37,555 bases of DNA from an uncultured Granulicatella sp. (GTDB lineage: Bacteria; Bacillota; Bacilli; Lactobacillales; Aerococcaceae). Each line of letters starts with the position of its first letter. The stretch's first letter is position 1. Below, piece after piece: positions 24,801 to 32,262 of this stretch. The DNA lies in assembly GCF_938030755.1 (NCBI RefSeq), contig NZ_CALHIF010000079.1:1-37555 (forward strand), given 5' to 3'. Under the pieces are notes generated by a model. It was given only the letters and a program-made list of their open reading frames with translations, was not told the DNA's origin and did not search any database. Made by a program: the position numbers and the translations under genes.

Positions 24801-25445
24801 GGCATCTAAAATATCTAAACGACGAATTGCACGAGTACGTTTTTGACCTTGAGCTGTTTTCAATTCTTCTTTTAATTCAGCGATTTCAGCCTCTAAGTCA
24901 ACTTTATTTAACAATTCTTGAACGGCTTCCGCACCCATTGCTGCATGGAAACGAGTTCCAAATTCAGCACGTTTTTCACGGTATTCACGTTCTGTTAATA
25001 ATTGTTTGTTCATTAATGTTGTGTCGCCAGCGTCAATAACAACGTAGCTTGCAAAATAAATGACTTCTTCCAATGCACGTGGACTCATGTCTAACACAAG
25101 TCCCATGCGGCTTGGAATGCCTTTGAAGTACCATACATGTGATACTGGAGCTGCTAATTCGATGTGTCCCATACGTTCACGACGAACTTTTGAGCGCGTA
25201 ACTTCAACACCACAACGATCGCAGACTTTGCCTTTATTATTAATTTTCTTTAATTTTCCACAAGAACATTCTAAGTCTTTTGTTGGTCCAAAGATTTTCT
25301 CACAGAATAAACCATCGCGTTCTGGTTTTAAAGTACGGTAGTTGATTGTTTCAGGTTTTGTAACTTCACCATGTGACCATTCACGGATTTTCTCCGGTGA
25401 CGCCAAACCAATCTGCATACTTTCAAAATTATTTACATCTATCAA
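21801..25445 (-). CDS. rpoC: DNA-directed RNA polymerase subunit beta'
   Basis: The 1214-aa beta' subunit of RNA polymerase. It has an N-terminal zinc site (CSCGKLKKINNKGKVCDRCG), the catalytic magnesium motif NADFDGDQMAVHVPLS and a second zinc site (CDTKHGVCKYCYG). The conserved trigger-loop region lies near TLTMRTFHTGGVAGDDITQG. Length is normal for Firmicutes. The start codon is TTG at 25445, with GGGAGG 8 nt upstream, and gives MIDVNNFESMQIGLASPEKI, the usual family start. It is 51 bp behind rpoB with no terminator between, so one transcript carries both. Confidence 0.98.
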   Translation of the reverse strand: MIDVNNFESMQIGLASPEKIREWSHGEVTKPETINYRTLKPERDGLFCEKIFGPTKDLECSCGKLKKINNKGKVCDRCGVEVTRSKVRRERMGHIELAAPVSHVWYFKGIPSRMGLVLDMSPRALEEVIYFASYVVIDAGDTTLMNKQLLTEREYREKRAEFGTRFHAAMGAEAVQELLNKVDLEAEIAELKEELKTAQGQKRTRAIRRLDILDAFKESGNKPGWMVMDVIPVIPPDLRPMVQLEGGRFATSDLNDLYRRVINRNNRLKRLLELNAPRIIVQNEKRMLQEAVDALIDNGRRGRPVTGPGNRPLKSLSHMLKGKQGRFRQNLLGKRVDYSGRSVIVVGPNLKMYQCGLPKEMAIELFKPFVMKELVEREIAGNIKSAKRKIERLDDDIWGILEEVIREHPVLLNRAPTLHRLGIQAFEPTLVEGRAIRLHPLVCEAYNADFDGDQMAVHVPLSQEAQSEARLLMLAAQNILNPKDGKPVVTPSQDMVLGNYYLTMEQEGRVGEGMFFKDMDEAVLAYNNGYVHLHSRIAVPASSLAHKPFTDWQKERMMVTTVGKLLFNEIMPNEFPYLNEPTMDNLEVATPDKYFLEPGANIKEEIAKREIVSPFKKKNLGQIIAEVFKRFHITETSMMLDRMKDLGYKFSTRAGLTVGIADISVADNKKEILEDAHKQVDNISKLFRRGLITDDERYERVIETWNKAKDDIQKALIRTLGSRNPIFMMSDSGARGNISNFTQLAGMRGLMAAPNGKIMELPVTSNFREGLTVMEMFLSTHGARKGMTDTALKTADSGYLTRRLVDVAQDVIIRETDCGSDRGLTITAIKEGNEIIETLEERMLGRYAQRSVKHPETGEVLVARNEIITEDIARKIIEAGIEEITIRSAFTCDTKHGVCKYCYGRNLATGSEVEVGEAVGTIAAQSIGEPGTQLTMRTFHTGGVAGDDITQGLPRIQEIFEARNPKGVATISEVAGEVVSIEENAGSRTKEITIKGSTDTRSYTVPFTARLKVEEGQIIDRGAPLTEGSIDPKELLRVRDVLSVENYLLREVQKVYRMQGVEIGDKHVEVMVRQMLRKVRVMDPGSTEILPGTLLDIADFTERNRSAIMNGEVPATARPVLLGITKASLETNSFLSAASFQETTRVLTDASIRGKKDHLLGLKENVIIGKIIPAGTGMARYRNMETSTSEPVLPVEQTEVLVGELTPSEEDTNE

Positions 25446-25496
25446 GGGGCCTACCTCCCTTTCTTTTGGAATTGCCCTACGATTCCAATAGTTCTA

Positions 25497-28400
25497 TTAC
25501 TCTTCGTCAATTTCAAAATCATCTTCAACAACGTCTACTTCAACGTCTTCAGATGAAGTTTCTTCTTCTGCTGCTGATAATTCAGCTGCACGGTCTGAAT
25601 ATTCATCTAATTGCGCACGTCTTTCGTTTGTTCTTTCAACGTCACTGAAACGAATTCCTTCGTCTTCGTCCATATCTTCTAGTTTGATTTCTTCATCCTG
25701 TGCATCCAGTACTTTCATATCAAGACCTAAAGCTTGTAATTCTTTTACTAATACGCGGAATGATTCAGGTACACCTGGACGTGAAATTTGTTGACCTTTA
25801 ACGATTGATTCGTAAGTCTTCACACGACCAACAACGTCATCTGATTTGTACGTCAAGATTTCTTGTAATGTATAAGCAGCACCATAAGCTTCCAGTGCCC
25901 ATACTTCCATTTCCCCAAAACGTTGTCCACCAAATTGCGCTTTACCTCCAAGAGGTTGTTGTGTAACGAGTGAGTATGGTCCAATTGAACGAGCGTGAAG
26001 TTTGTCGTCAACCATGTGAGCAAGTTTAATCATGTACATAACCCCTACTGACACACGGTTATCGAATGGTTCCCCTGTACGTCCATCATATAGAATTGTT
26101 TTCGCATCACGAGCCATACCCGCTTCTGCAACAGTTCCCCATACGTCTTCATCTTGCGCACCGTCGAATACTGGTGTTGCGATGTAAATACCTAATTCAC
26201 GAGCAGCCATCCCTAAGTGTAACTCTAACACTTGTCCGATGTTCATACGTGAAGGTACCCCTAATGGGTTTAACATGATGTCAACTGGTGTTCCATCTGG
26301 TAAGAATGGCATATCTTCTTCCGGCATAATACGGGAAACAACCCCTTTATTACCGTGACGTCCGGCCATCTTATCCCCTTCATTGATTTTACGTTTTTGT
26401 ACAATATATACACGAACTAATTTGTTTACGCCAGGTGCTAATTCATCACCTGCTGCACGTGTGAACACACGTACATCGCGGACAATACCGCCACCGCCAT
26501 GAGGTACACGTAGAGACATGTCACGAACTTCACGAGCTTTTTCACCGAAGATTGCGTGTAATAAACGTTCTTCTGGTGATTGTTCTGTTAATCCTTTAGG
26601 AGTTACTTTACCGACTAAGATGTCACCATCTTTAACTTCGGCACCGATACGGATAATTCCGTCTGCGTCAAGGTTCTTCAATGCGTCTTCCCCAACGTTT
26701 GGAATCTCACGAGTAATTTCTTCAGGTCCAAGCTTTGTATCACGAGCTTCTGAATCGTAGTCGTCAATGTGGATTGAAGTATACACATCGTCTTTCACTA
26801 GACGTTCACTCATGATAACCGCATCCTCATAGTTGTAACCTTCCCAAGTCATGAACGCTACTAGAACGTTTTGTCCTAATGCTAATTCACCTTTTTCCAT
26901 AGAAGGTCCGTCTGCTAGAATTTCGCCTTTAACGACTTTATCCCCTTGTGCCACGATTGGACGTTGGTTGTAACACATACCCGCATTTGATCCGTGGAAC
27001 TTAGTGATGTAGTAAGTATCTAATGAGCCATCAGCTGTACGTACACGTACTTCTTTAGCATCAACGAATTCGACTACACCATCACGTTTACATAACAAGG
27101 CCACCCCTGAGTCATGCGCAGATACGTATTCCATACCTGTACCGATAAATGGTGCTTTTGGATTTAACAATGGAACAGCTTGACGTTGCATGTTCGCACC
27201 CATCAACGCACGGTTTGAGTCGTCGTTTTCTAAGAACGGAATACATGCTGTCGCAACTGCAACTACTTGTTTAGGAGAAACGTCCATATAGTCAACGCGT
27301 TCTACTGGTACTTCTAAGTTTTCAGATACGTAACGCGCCATAACAACATCATTCACGAAGCTTCCGTCTTCATTTAATGGAGAGTTTGCTTGCGCTACTA
27401 CGAAGCTATCTTCTTCGTCAGCTGTTAAGTAGTCGATTTTATCTGTAACTTTATGAGTGTTCCAGTCTACACGACGGTATGGAGTTTCGATGAAACCATA
27501 TTTGTTAATCTTCGCATAAGTTGATAAGCTGTTGATCAATCCAATGTTTGGTCCTTCAGGAGTTTCGATAGGACACATACGGCCATAGTGAGAATAGTGA
27601 ACGTCACGAACTTCATATCCGGCACGGTCACGAGTCAAACCACCAGGTCCTAACGCTGATAGACGGCGTTTGTGTGTTAACTCTCCTAATGGGTTTGTTT
27701 GGTCCATGAATTGTGACAATTGAGAAGATCCGAAGAACTCTTTAATAGCCGCAACGACTGGACGAATGTTCACTAATTGTTGTGGTGTTACTGTTGCAGT
27801 GTCTTGAATAGACATACGTTCACGAACCACACGTTCCATACGAGATAAACCAATACGGAATTGGTTTTGTAATAATTCTCCTACTGAACGGATACGACGA
27901 TTTCCTAGGTGGTCGATGTCGTCTGTTGTTCCGATTCCTTCGTAAAGGTTTAAGAAGTAGCTGATTGTTGCAATAATGTCACTTGCAGTCACGTGTTTCA
28001 CGTCTTCAGTCACGTTTCCGTTACCAATGACTTTAATCACACGTTCTGGGTCAACTGGCGAGTAAACTTCTACTGTTTGAATCGTTACTGGCTCTTTAAT
28101 TACTCCGTCTTCTGATGGATATAAAGTGAATAGGTTCGCACCTTTTTCAAGCACTTCTACTACTTTTTCCATTACATCGCGTTCAAGAACTGTTCCTTTT
28201 TCAACAACGATTTCTCCTGTTTCAGGATCTACTAAGTTCTCAGCAATTGTTTGGTGTAATAAACGATTTTTTAGGTTTAATTTTTTATTGACTTTATAGC
28301 GTCCAACTGCTGCTAAATCATAGCGGCGTGGGTCAAAGAAACGAGCTGTTAATAAGTTACGCGAACTTTCAGCTGTTTTTGGTTCACCCGGACGTAGGCG

Positions 28401-29129
28401 ATCGTAAATGTCTTTTAGGGCTTCTTCTGTACGAGATTCATCCATACGTTTATGAACATCTTTATCTAGAGTTAAACGTAATGTTTCGCTATCCCCAAAG
28501 ATTTCTTGGATAAGCTCATCTGAACCGAAACCTAACGCACGAACTAATACCGTTAATGGGATTTTACGAGTACGGTCGATACGCACATAAGAAATGTCTT
28601 TTGAATCTGTTTCATATTCTAACCATGCACCACGGTTTGGAATTAATGTTGAACCATATAATTGCTTACCGTTTTTGTCAGGTCTGTCATGGAAATAAGC
28701 ACCTGGTGAACGTACTAATTGTGATACAATTACACGTTCTGCACCATTAATGATAAATGTACCCATTTCAGTCATTAATGGGAAGTCACCAAAGAATACT
28801 TCTTGGTCTTTCACTTCGCCAGTTTCTTTGTTTACTAAACGCATTTTTACGTAAATTGGAGCTGCGTAATTTGCGTCGTGATTTCTAGCTTCTTGTAAAT
28901 TATATTTTGGAGCATGTAATTCATAATCTAAGAATTCCAATGATAAATTACCAGTATGGTCTTCAATAGGAGAAATATCCTTGAACATTTCACGGATTCC
29001 TTCATCCAAGAACCATTGGTAAGAATCTGTTTGGATTTCAATCAGATTAGGTAATTCTAATACTTCACTGATTCGTGCATAACTTCTACGCACACGGTGT
29101 CTACCGTATTTCACATCATGATGTGCCAA
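25497..29129 (-). CDS. rpoB: DNA-directed RNA polymerase subunit beta
   Basis: The beta subunit of RNA polymerase, about 1210 aa. The rifampicin region FFGSSQLSQFMDQTNP followed by LTHKRRLSALGPGG shows no obvious resistance change. GRHGNKGVVSRI and GGKAQFGGQRFGEMEVWALE are conserved core motifs. The C-terminal tail is strongly acidic (VEVDVVEDDFEIDEE). I chose the TTG at 29129 as start: AGGGGTGG lies 5 nt before it and it gives (M)AHHDVKYGRHRVRRS, the family start. The GTG three codons upstream would overlap that site. The upstream leader of about 225 nt holds a terminator. Confidence 0.97.
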   Translation of the reverse strand: MAHHDVKYGRHRVRRSYARISEVLELPNLIEIQTDSYQWFLDEGIREMFKDISPIEDHTGNLSLEFLDYELHAPKYNLQEARNHDANYAAPIYVKMRLVNKETGEVKDQEVFFGDFPLMTEMGTFIINGAERVIVSQLVRSPGAYFHDRPDKNGKQLYGSTLIPNRGAWLEYETDSKDISYVRIDRTRKIPLTVLVRALGFGSDELIQEIFGDSETLRLTLDKDVHKRMDESRTEEALKDIYDRLRPGEPKTAESSRNLLTARFFDPRRYDLAAVGRYKVNKKLNLKNRLLHQTIAENLVDPETGEIVVEKGTVLERDVMEKVVEVLEKGANLFTLYPSEDGVIKEPVTIQTVEVYSPVDPERVIKVIGNGNVTEDVKHVTASDIIATISYFLNLYEGIGTTDDIDHLGNRRIRSVGELLQNQFRIGLSRMERVVRERMSIQDTATVTPQQLVNIRPVVAAIKEFFGSSQLSQFMDQTNPLGELTHKRRLSALGPGGLTRDRAGYEVRDVHYSHYGRMCPIETPEGPNIGLINSLSTYAKINKYGFIETPYRRVDWNTHKVTDKIDYLTADEEDSFVVAQANSPLNEDGSFVNDVVMARYVSENLEVPVERVDYMDVSPKQVVAVATACIPFLENDDSNRALMGANMQRQAVPLLNPKAPFIGTGMEYVSAHDSGVALLCKRDGVVEFVDAKEVRVRTADGSLDTYYITKFHGSNAGMCYNQRPIVAQGDKVVKGEILADGPSMEKGELALGQNVLVAFMTWEGYNYEDAVIMSERLVKDDVYTSIHIDDYDSEARDTKLGPEEITREIPNVGEDALKNLDADGIIRIGAEVKDGDILVGKVTPKGLTEQSPEERLLHAIFGEKAREVRDMSLRVPHGGGGIVRDVRVFTRAAGDELAPGVNKLVRVYIVQKRKINEGDKMAGRHGNKGVVSRIMPEEDMPFLPDGTPVDIMLNPLGVPSRMNIGQVLELHLGMAARELGIYIATPVFDGAQDEDVWGTVAEAGMARDAKTILYDGRTGEPFDNRVSVGVMYMIKLAHMVDDKLHARSIGPYSLVTQQPLGGKAQFGGQRFGEMEVWALEAYGAAYTLQEILTYKSDDVVGRVKTYESIVKGQQISRPGVPESFRVLVKELQALGLDMKVLDAQDEEIKLEDMDEDEGIRFSDVERTNERRAQLDEYSDRAAELSAAEEETSSEDVEVDVVEDDFEIDEE

Positions 29130-29225
29130 CTCTTCCACCCCTAATAATTAGTATTGATAAATGTTACATTTTAATGACATTTATTAAAAGTTCGTAACAA
29201 ATGAAGATCTCGGTCGATTTTTAAA

Positions 29226-29282
29226 CAAAAAAAAACCAAAAGAATTGTTTGCGGTCATTTGTGAAAAATGCAAATTCTTTTG
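29226..29282 (-). terminator. terminator hairpin in the rpoB leader (putative attenuator)
   Basis: CAAAAGAATT...TTTGC (29237-29252) pairs with GCAAATTCTTTTG (29270-29282): a 13-bp stem with a 3-nt bulge. The minus-strand RNA then has nine U residues. It lies between the rpoB promoter and the rpoB start, 98 nt before the latter. No other gene on this strand would end here, so it acts on the rpoBC transcript itself. Confidence 0.75.
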
Positions 29283-29362
29283 TTTTAAGCCTTTATTTGT
29301 AAGGAATTGGACAATATTTCAACCCTCACACCGATTAAAATCCACACTTATTGCGTTATATT

Positions 29363-29391
29363 ATTATACACAAAATCCCAAGCATCGTCAA
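29363..29391 (-). promoter_or_regulatory. rpoBC promoter
   Basis: On the minus strand, TTGACG (29386-29391), exactly 17 bp and TATAAT (29363-29368) make a near-consensus sigma-A promoter. Transcription would start near 29356. The -35 lies in the downstream arm of the deoC terminator. Confidence 0.8.
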
Positions 29392-29408
29392 GGTTGACGA
29401 CACTTGGG
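29371..29408 (-). terminator. terminator of udp-deoC
   Basis: CCCAAG plus TCGTCAA (29377-29382, 29385-29391) pair with TTGACGA plus CTTGGG (29394-29400, 29403-29408), with a 2x2 internal loop. On the minus strand it continues ATTTTG. The loop is only 2 nt as drawn, so the top pairs would open. Confidence 0.7.
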
Positions 29409-29437
29409 AAAGTTAGATTTTTTCTGGTTTTTTCGGA

Positions 29438-30109
29438 CTAATAAGTGCCCTCTTCGACTGATTGATTCTTCACGATTTTCACAATCCGACTTGTTCCAAG
29501 ACGACTTGCTCCTAATTCGATGAATTTTTCGGCATCTTCAATGCTAGAAATTCCTCCAGCAGCCTTTACAAGAACGCCTTCACCAACGTGTTTCTTCATT
29601 AGCGCCACGTGTTCAAATGTCGCACCTGCCGTTGAAAATCCTGTTGAAGTCTTAATGAATTCCGCACCCGCTTTTGTCACAACTTCACACATCTTGATGA
29701 TTTCTTCTTCTGTAAGAAGCGCAGTTTCGATAATCACTTTTAAGATATGACCGCTACAGGCTTCATGAATTTGACGAATTTCATCTTCTACAACATCAAA
29801 GCGTCCATCTTTCACGTCTCCGATATTGATGACCATATCGATTTCGCTGGCTCCGTTTTGGATGGCATCTTTGGTTTCGAAGACTTTGGTTGCTGTTGTG
29901 CTATAGCCGTTCGGGAATCCAATAACAGTACAGATGGCTAATTTTCCATTCACATATTCGCTGGCACGTTTGACAAAAGAAGCTGGGATACATGCTGAAG
30001 CTGTTTCGTACTTCATCGCATCATCCAAAATTTCTTTGATTTCAGTCCAAGTAGATGCTGGCAATAGTAATGTATGGTCGACTGTTTTCAAAATTTCTTT
30101 GATTTCCAT
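29438..30109 (-). CDS. deoC: deoxyribose-phosphate aldolase
   Basis: DERA splits 2-deoxyribose-5-phosphate into glyceraldehyde-3-phosphate and acetaldehyde, in deoxynucleoside catabolism. The 223-aa TIM-barrel protein has the Schiff-base lysine segment LKVIIETALLT (about residues 143-153), EFIKTSTGFSTAGAT and the second lysine in VKAAGGISS. It follows udp by 14 bp and has AGAGGG as ribosome binding site, so the pair is one operon for nucleoside salvage. A phosphopentomutase (deoB) would be needed and is not nearby. Confidence 0.95.
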   Translation of the reverse strand: MEIKEILKTVDHTLLLPASTWTEIKEILDDAMKYETASACIPASFVKRASEYVNGKLAICTVIGFPNGYSTTATKVFETKDAIQNGASEIDMVINIGDVKDGRFDVVEDEIRQIHEACSGHILKVIIETALLTEEEIIKMCEVVTKAGAEFIKTSTGFSTAGATFEHVALMKKHVGEGVLVKAAGGISSIEDAEKFIELGASRLGTSRIVKIVKNQSVEEGTY

Positions 30110-30123
30110 ATAATCCCTCTTTC

Positions 30124-30897
30124 TTATTTTGCACGGTCTTCTTTAATTAAATTACGAAGGGCTTCGACAGCAACTTTAATGGCTGCTTCTGTATCATGTA
30201 CAATTGGATTTGATAACCCTGCCGCTTCTCTTTCTTGGTTTCCTACTACTAAGAAAGTAGATCCAACGCGAACGCCTAAATGGCTCGCTACAACGAATAA
30301 TGCTGCTGATTCCATTTCAGAAGCTTTTACTCCTAAACGTTTCCAAGCTTCCCACTTGTTTTGCAAGTCATAGCTAACTGGCATCACTTGTGGTTCGTGC
30401 TGTCCATAGAATGAATCTTTACATTGCACGACCCCTGCATGTGTTGTGTAGCCTAAGCTTTTACCCGCATTAATCAGTGCTGTTACAACATCGTAGTTTG
30501 CAATCGCTGGGAATTCAATCGGAGCATACTCTCGTGTTGTCCCTTCTGTACGAATCGCACCTGTCGCAATCACGATGTCTCCACCCTTAACATCGATATC
30601 AATTCCTCCACATGTCCCAACACGCACAAATGTATCTGCGCCACTGCGTACTAATTCTTCAAGCGCGATTGCAGCAGACGGTCCACCAATCCCTGTGGAT
30701 GTCACACTTACTTTCTCTCCGTCTAAATATCCTGTATACGTAACATATTCACGGTTATCCGCTACTAACTGCGCATTATCAAAGTGTTCCGCAATTTTAG
30801 CACAGCGTTTGGGATCCCCTGGTAAAATCACATAGCGACCTACATCCCCTTTACGTGTATGGATATGATATTGTAATCCCTCTTCTGAATATTTCAT
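30124..30897 (-). CDS. udp: uridine phosphorylase (nucleoside phosphorylase family)
   Basis: A 257-aa phosphorylase that releases uracil and ribose-1-phosphate from uridine. Motifs are VILPGDPKRCAKIAEHF, STGIGGPSAAIALEEL, VRVGTCGGIDIDVKGGDIVI and the nucleoside-site SEMESAALFVVA. The NP-1 family also holds purine phosphorylases (DeoD). The FPAIANYDVVTALINAGKSL and FYGQHEPQ stretches fit uridine phosphorylase better. ATG 30897 follows AAGGAAGG, and a longer frame of seven codons is less likely. It is the first gene of udp-deoC, with a leader containing two hairpins. Confidence 0.88.
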   Translation of the reverse strand: MKYSEEGLQYHIHTRKGDVGRYVILPGDPKRCAKIAEHFDNAQLVADNREYVTYTGYLDGEKVSVTSTGIGGPSAAIALEELVRSGADTFVRVGTCGGIDIDVKGGDIVIATGAIRTEGTTREYAPIEFPAIANYDVVTALINAGKSLGYTTHAGVVQCKDSFYGQHEPQVMPVSYDLQNKWEAWKRLGVKASEMESAALFVVASHLGVRVGSTFLVVGNQEREAAGLSNPIVHDTEAAIKVAVEALRNLIKEDRAK

Positions 30898-30938
30898 GAA
30901 TACCTTCCTTCCCTGCACCTTGTGTGCCTCAATATTCC

Positions 30939-30979
30939 CCTAGCAAACTAGGAAGGGGCCATGGTTTTTCCATAGCCCC
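30939..30979 (-). promoter_or_regulatory. tandem hairpins in the udp leader
   Basis: On the minus strand, a 10-bp stem GGGGCTATGG-AAAAA-CCATGGCCCC (30955-30979, one G-U pair) is followed 2 nt later by CCTAG-TTTG-CTAGG (30939-30952). No U-run follows, so these are not terminators. They lie 42-82 nt before the start codon and may act on translation or RNA stability. Confidence 0.45.
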
Positions 30980-31101
30980 AGATAGGAGGATGATGACAAA
31001 TCTTCATCAAATAATTATGCCTATAGATGCCTTTTGCAAGTATAGTTGAAAGGATTAAATAATTGGATATACAGTTACCATAATTATCTCTATTTGCCTC
31101 T

Positions 31102-32199
31102 TCATCCCTCTACACTCACCAATATTTTACCAAAATTACCCTTGTTTTGCAAACGGTTCATTTTTGATTTTGGATACGCAATTTTTATTTTTTTATCCGC
31201 CAATAACTCGTCTACGAACTCCCAAACGCAAGCTTCCATCTGACTTTCTGGATTGGGGACGGGACGCAAGAGTGGTCTCCAAAGTTCTTTCACTCTTTTC
31301 ATAAAATCCAACATTTCAACATCCCCAACAAAAGCCATTTGTTCCAATAATATCCAAGCATACCCCTTCCAAACAAGATTAGGCACCTTAAATGCCTCGG
31401 TATAAATTGGGAACGTTAAGAAAGAATTTGGAAGGTCTTCTATAGTTTGACGGGATCTGTATAACTTTACGAGAAACGCCCTCGTGAGTGGAGACGCTAA
31501 TTTCTTAAAAAGCATTGTATCCCTTGCAGTCCATTTCATCTCTCCATCGGGTTTTAAGTGTGCTTTTAAAGGAACAGAATCATCGACAAACTTCTTCCAT
31601 TTTTTCCACGAGAACGATAAGAGCGGTACCCGAACTATTTGATATGTCATCTGCTGAGAGCGAGCTTTTATCTTAATTTGCGTATGAAAAATCACCTCCC
31701 CTTTCACAAAGAAAATCAAATAATTACCTAATTGAGGGTGGTATTTCATTAAATAACAAAAGGTGTCTGTCAATTTATGCTGCTCCTCATAATCTTTCCC
31801 TAAAATCCAGTGGACGGGCATTCCAATCTCACCTAAATGTTCAGTACGCTCTATGATATCGTTAGGCGATATTACGCTACATTGATACTCGATGCACCAA
31901 GCGTTATTGTCTTCCGTTACGATAATATCAGGAATTTGAACTACAGAGGAAATGTATGGCTCTAGCTCTACATGGAACCCATGTTGTTTCAAACTTTCAA
32001 ATAAAAAACGCTTCCCTTCCTGATGTGCTTGCGTTTCCTCCTGTCTATGTTTCTTTGGAATGTGCGCAAAGAACACGACGCCATTTCGAGAAATCTTCTT
32101 CGTTACTTTCTCTCCGCATTCCGGGCAAAAATAGACTTCATCTTCTTTAATTTGTGTGGAATGAATTAATTCACCTGTTTTGGTTCTAACGATATTCAT
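31102..32199 (-). CDS. competence protein CoiA-like
   Basis: A 365-aa protein of the CoiA family, needed in streptococci for recombination of incoming DNA during transformation. The N-terminus has a zinc-ribbon-like pair YFCPECGEKV and then VVFFAHIPKKH. The nuclease-like core PDIIVTEDNNAWCIEYQCSV (PD...ExQ pattern, about residues 88-107) is the CoiA hallmark. The C-terminal part is variable. ATG 32199 follows GAGGTGATAG. It begins 25 nt after the oleate hydratase terminator, with no promoter visible between, and no competence sigma box in the right orientation. Alone it does not prove competence. Confidence 0.85.
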   Translation of the reverse strand: MNIVRTKTGELIHSTQIKEDEVYFCPECGEKVTKKISRNGVVFFAHIPKKHRQEETQAHQEGKRFLFESLKQHGFHVELEPYISSVVQIPDIIVTEDNNAWCIEYQCSVISPNDIIERTEHLGEIGMPVHWILGKDYEEQHKLTDTFCYLMKYHPQLGNYLIFFVKGEVIFHTQIKIKARSQQMTYQIVRVPLLSFSWKKWKKFVDDSVPLKAHLKPDGEMKWTARDTMLFKKLASPLTRAFLVKLYRSRQTIEDLPNSFLTFPIYTEAFKVPNLVWKGYAWILLEQMAFVGDVEMLDFMKRVKELWRPLLRPVPNPESQMEACVWEFVDELLADKKIKIAYPKSKMNRLQNKGNFGKILVSVEG

Positions 32200-32224
32200 A
32201 TCTATCACCTCAACAAAAAATACG

Positions 32225-32255
32225 AAAAAACCTCTCTAAGAGACTTAGAGAGGTT
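32225..32255 (-). terminator. terminator of oleate hydratase gene
   Basis: AACCTCTCTAAG (32229-32240) pairs perfectly with CTTAGAGAGGTT (32244-32255), 3-nt loop. The minus-strand RNA continues TTTTTTCG. It is 25 nt before the CoiA-like start. Confidence 0.85.
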
Positions 32256-32262
32256 TCACTCA

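Noticed and set aside
25497..29129. Rifampicin-resistance changes in rpoB.
   Set aside because: The SQLSQFMDQTNP and LTHKRRLSALGPGG segments agree with the usual Firmicutes sequence.
30955..30979. Hairpin before udp as an intrinsic terminator of the CoiA-like gene.
   Set aside because: No U-run follows on either strand.
32199..32230. TTTTTTCGTATT before the CoiA-like gene as a competence sigma (cin) box.
   Set aside because: The consensus TACGAATA is not present in the direction of the gene; the resemblance is only to its complement and is part of the terminator U-run.
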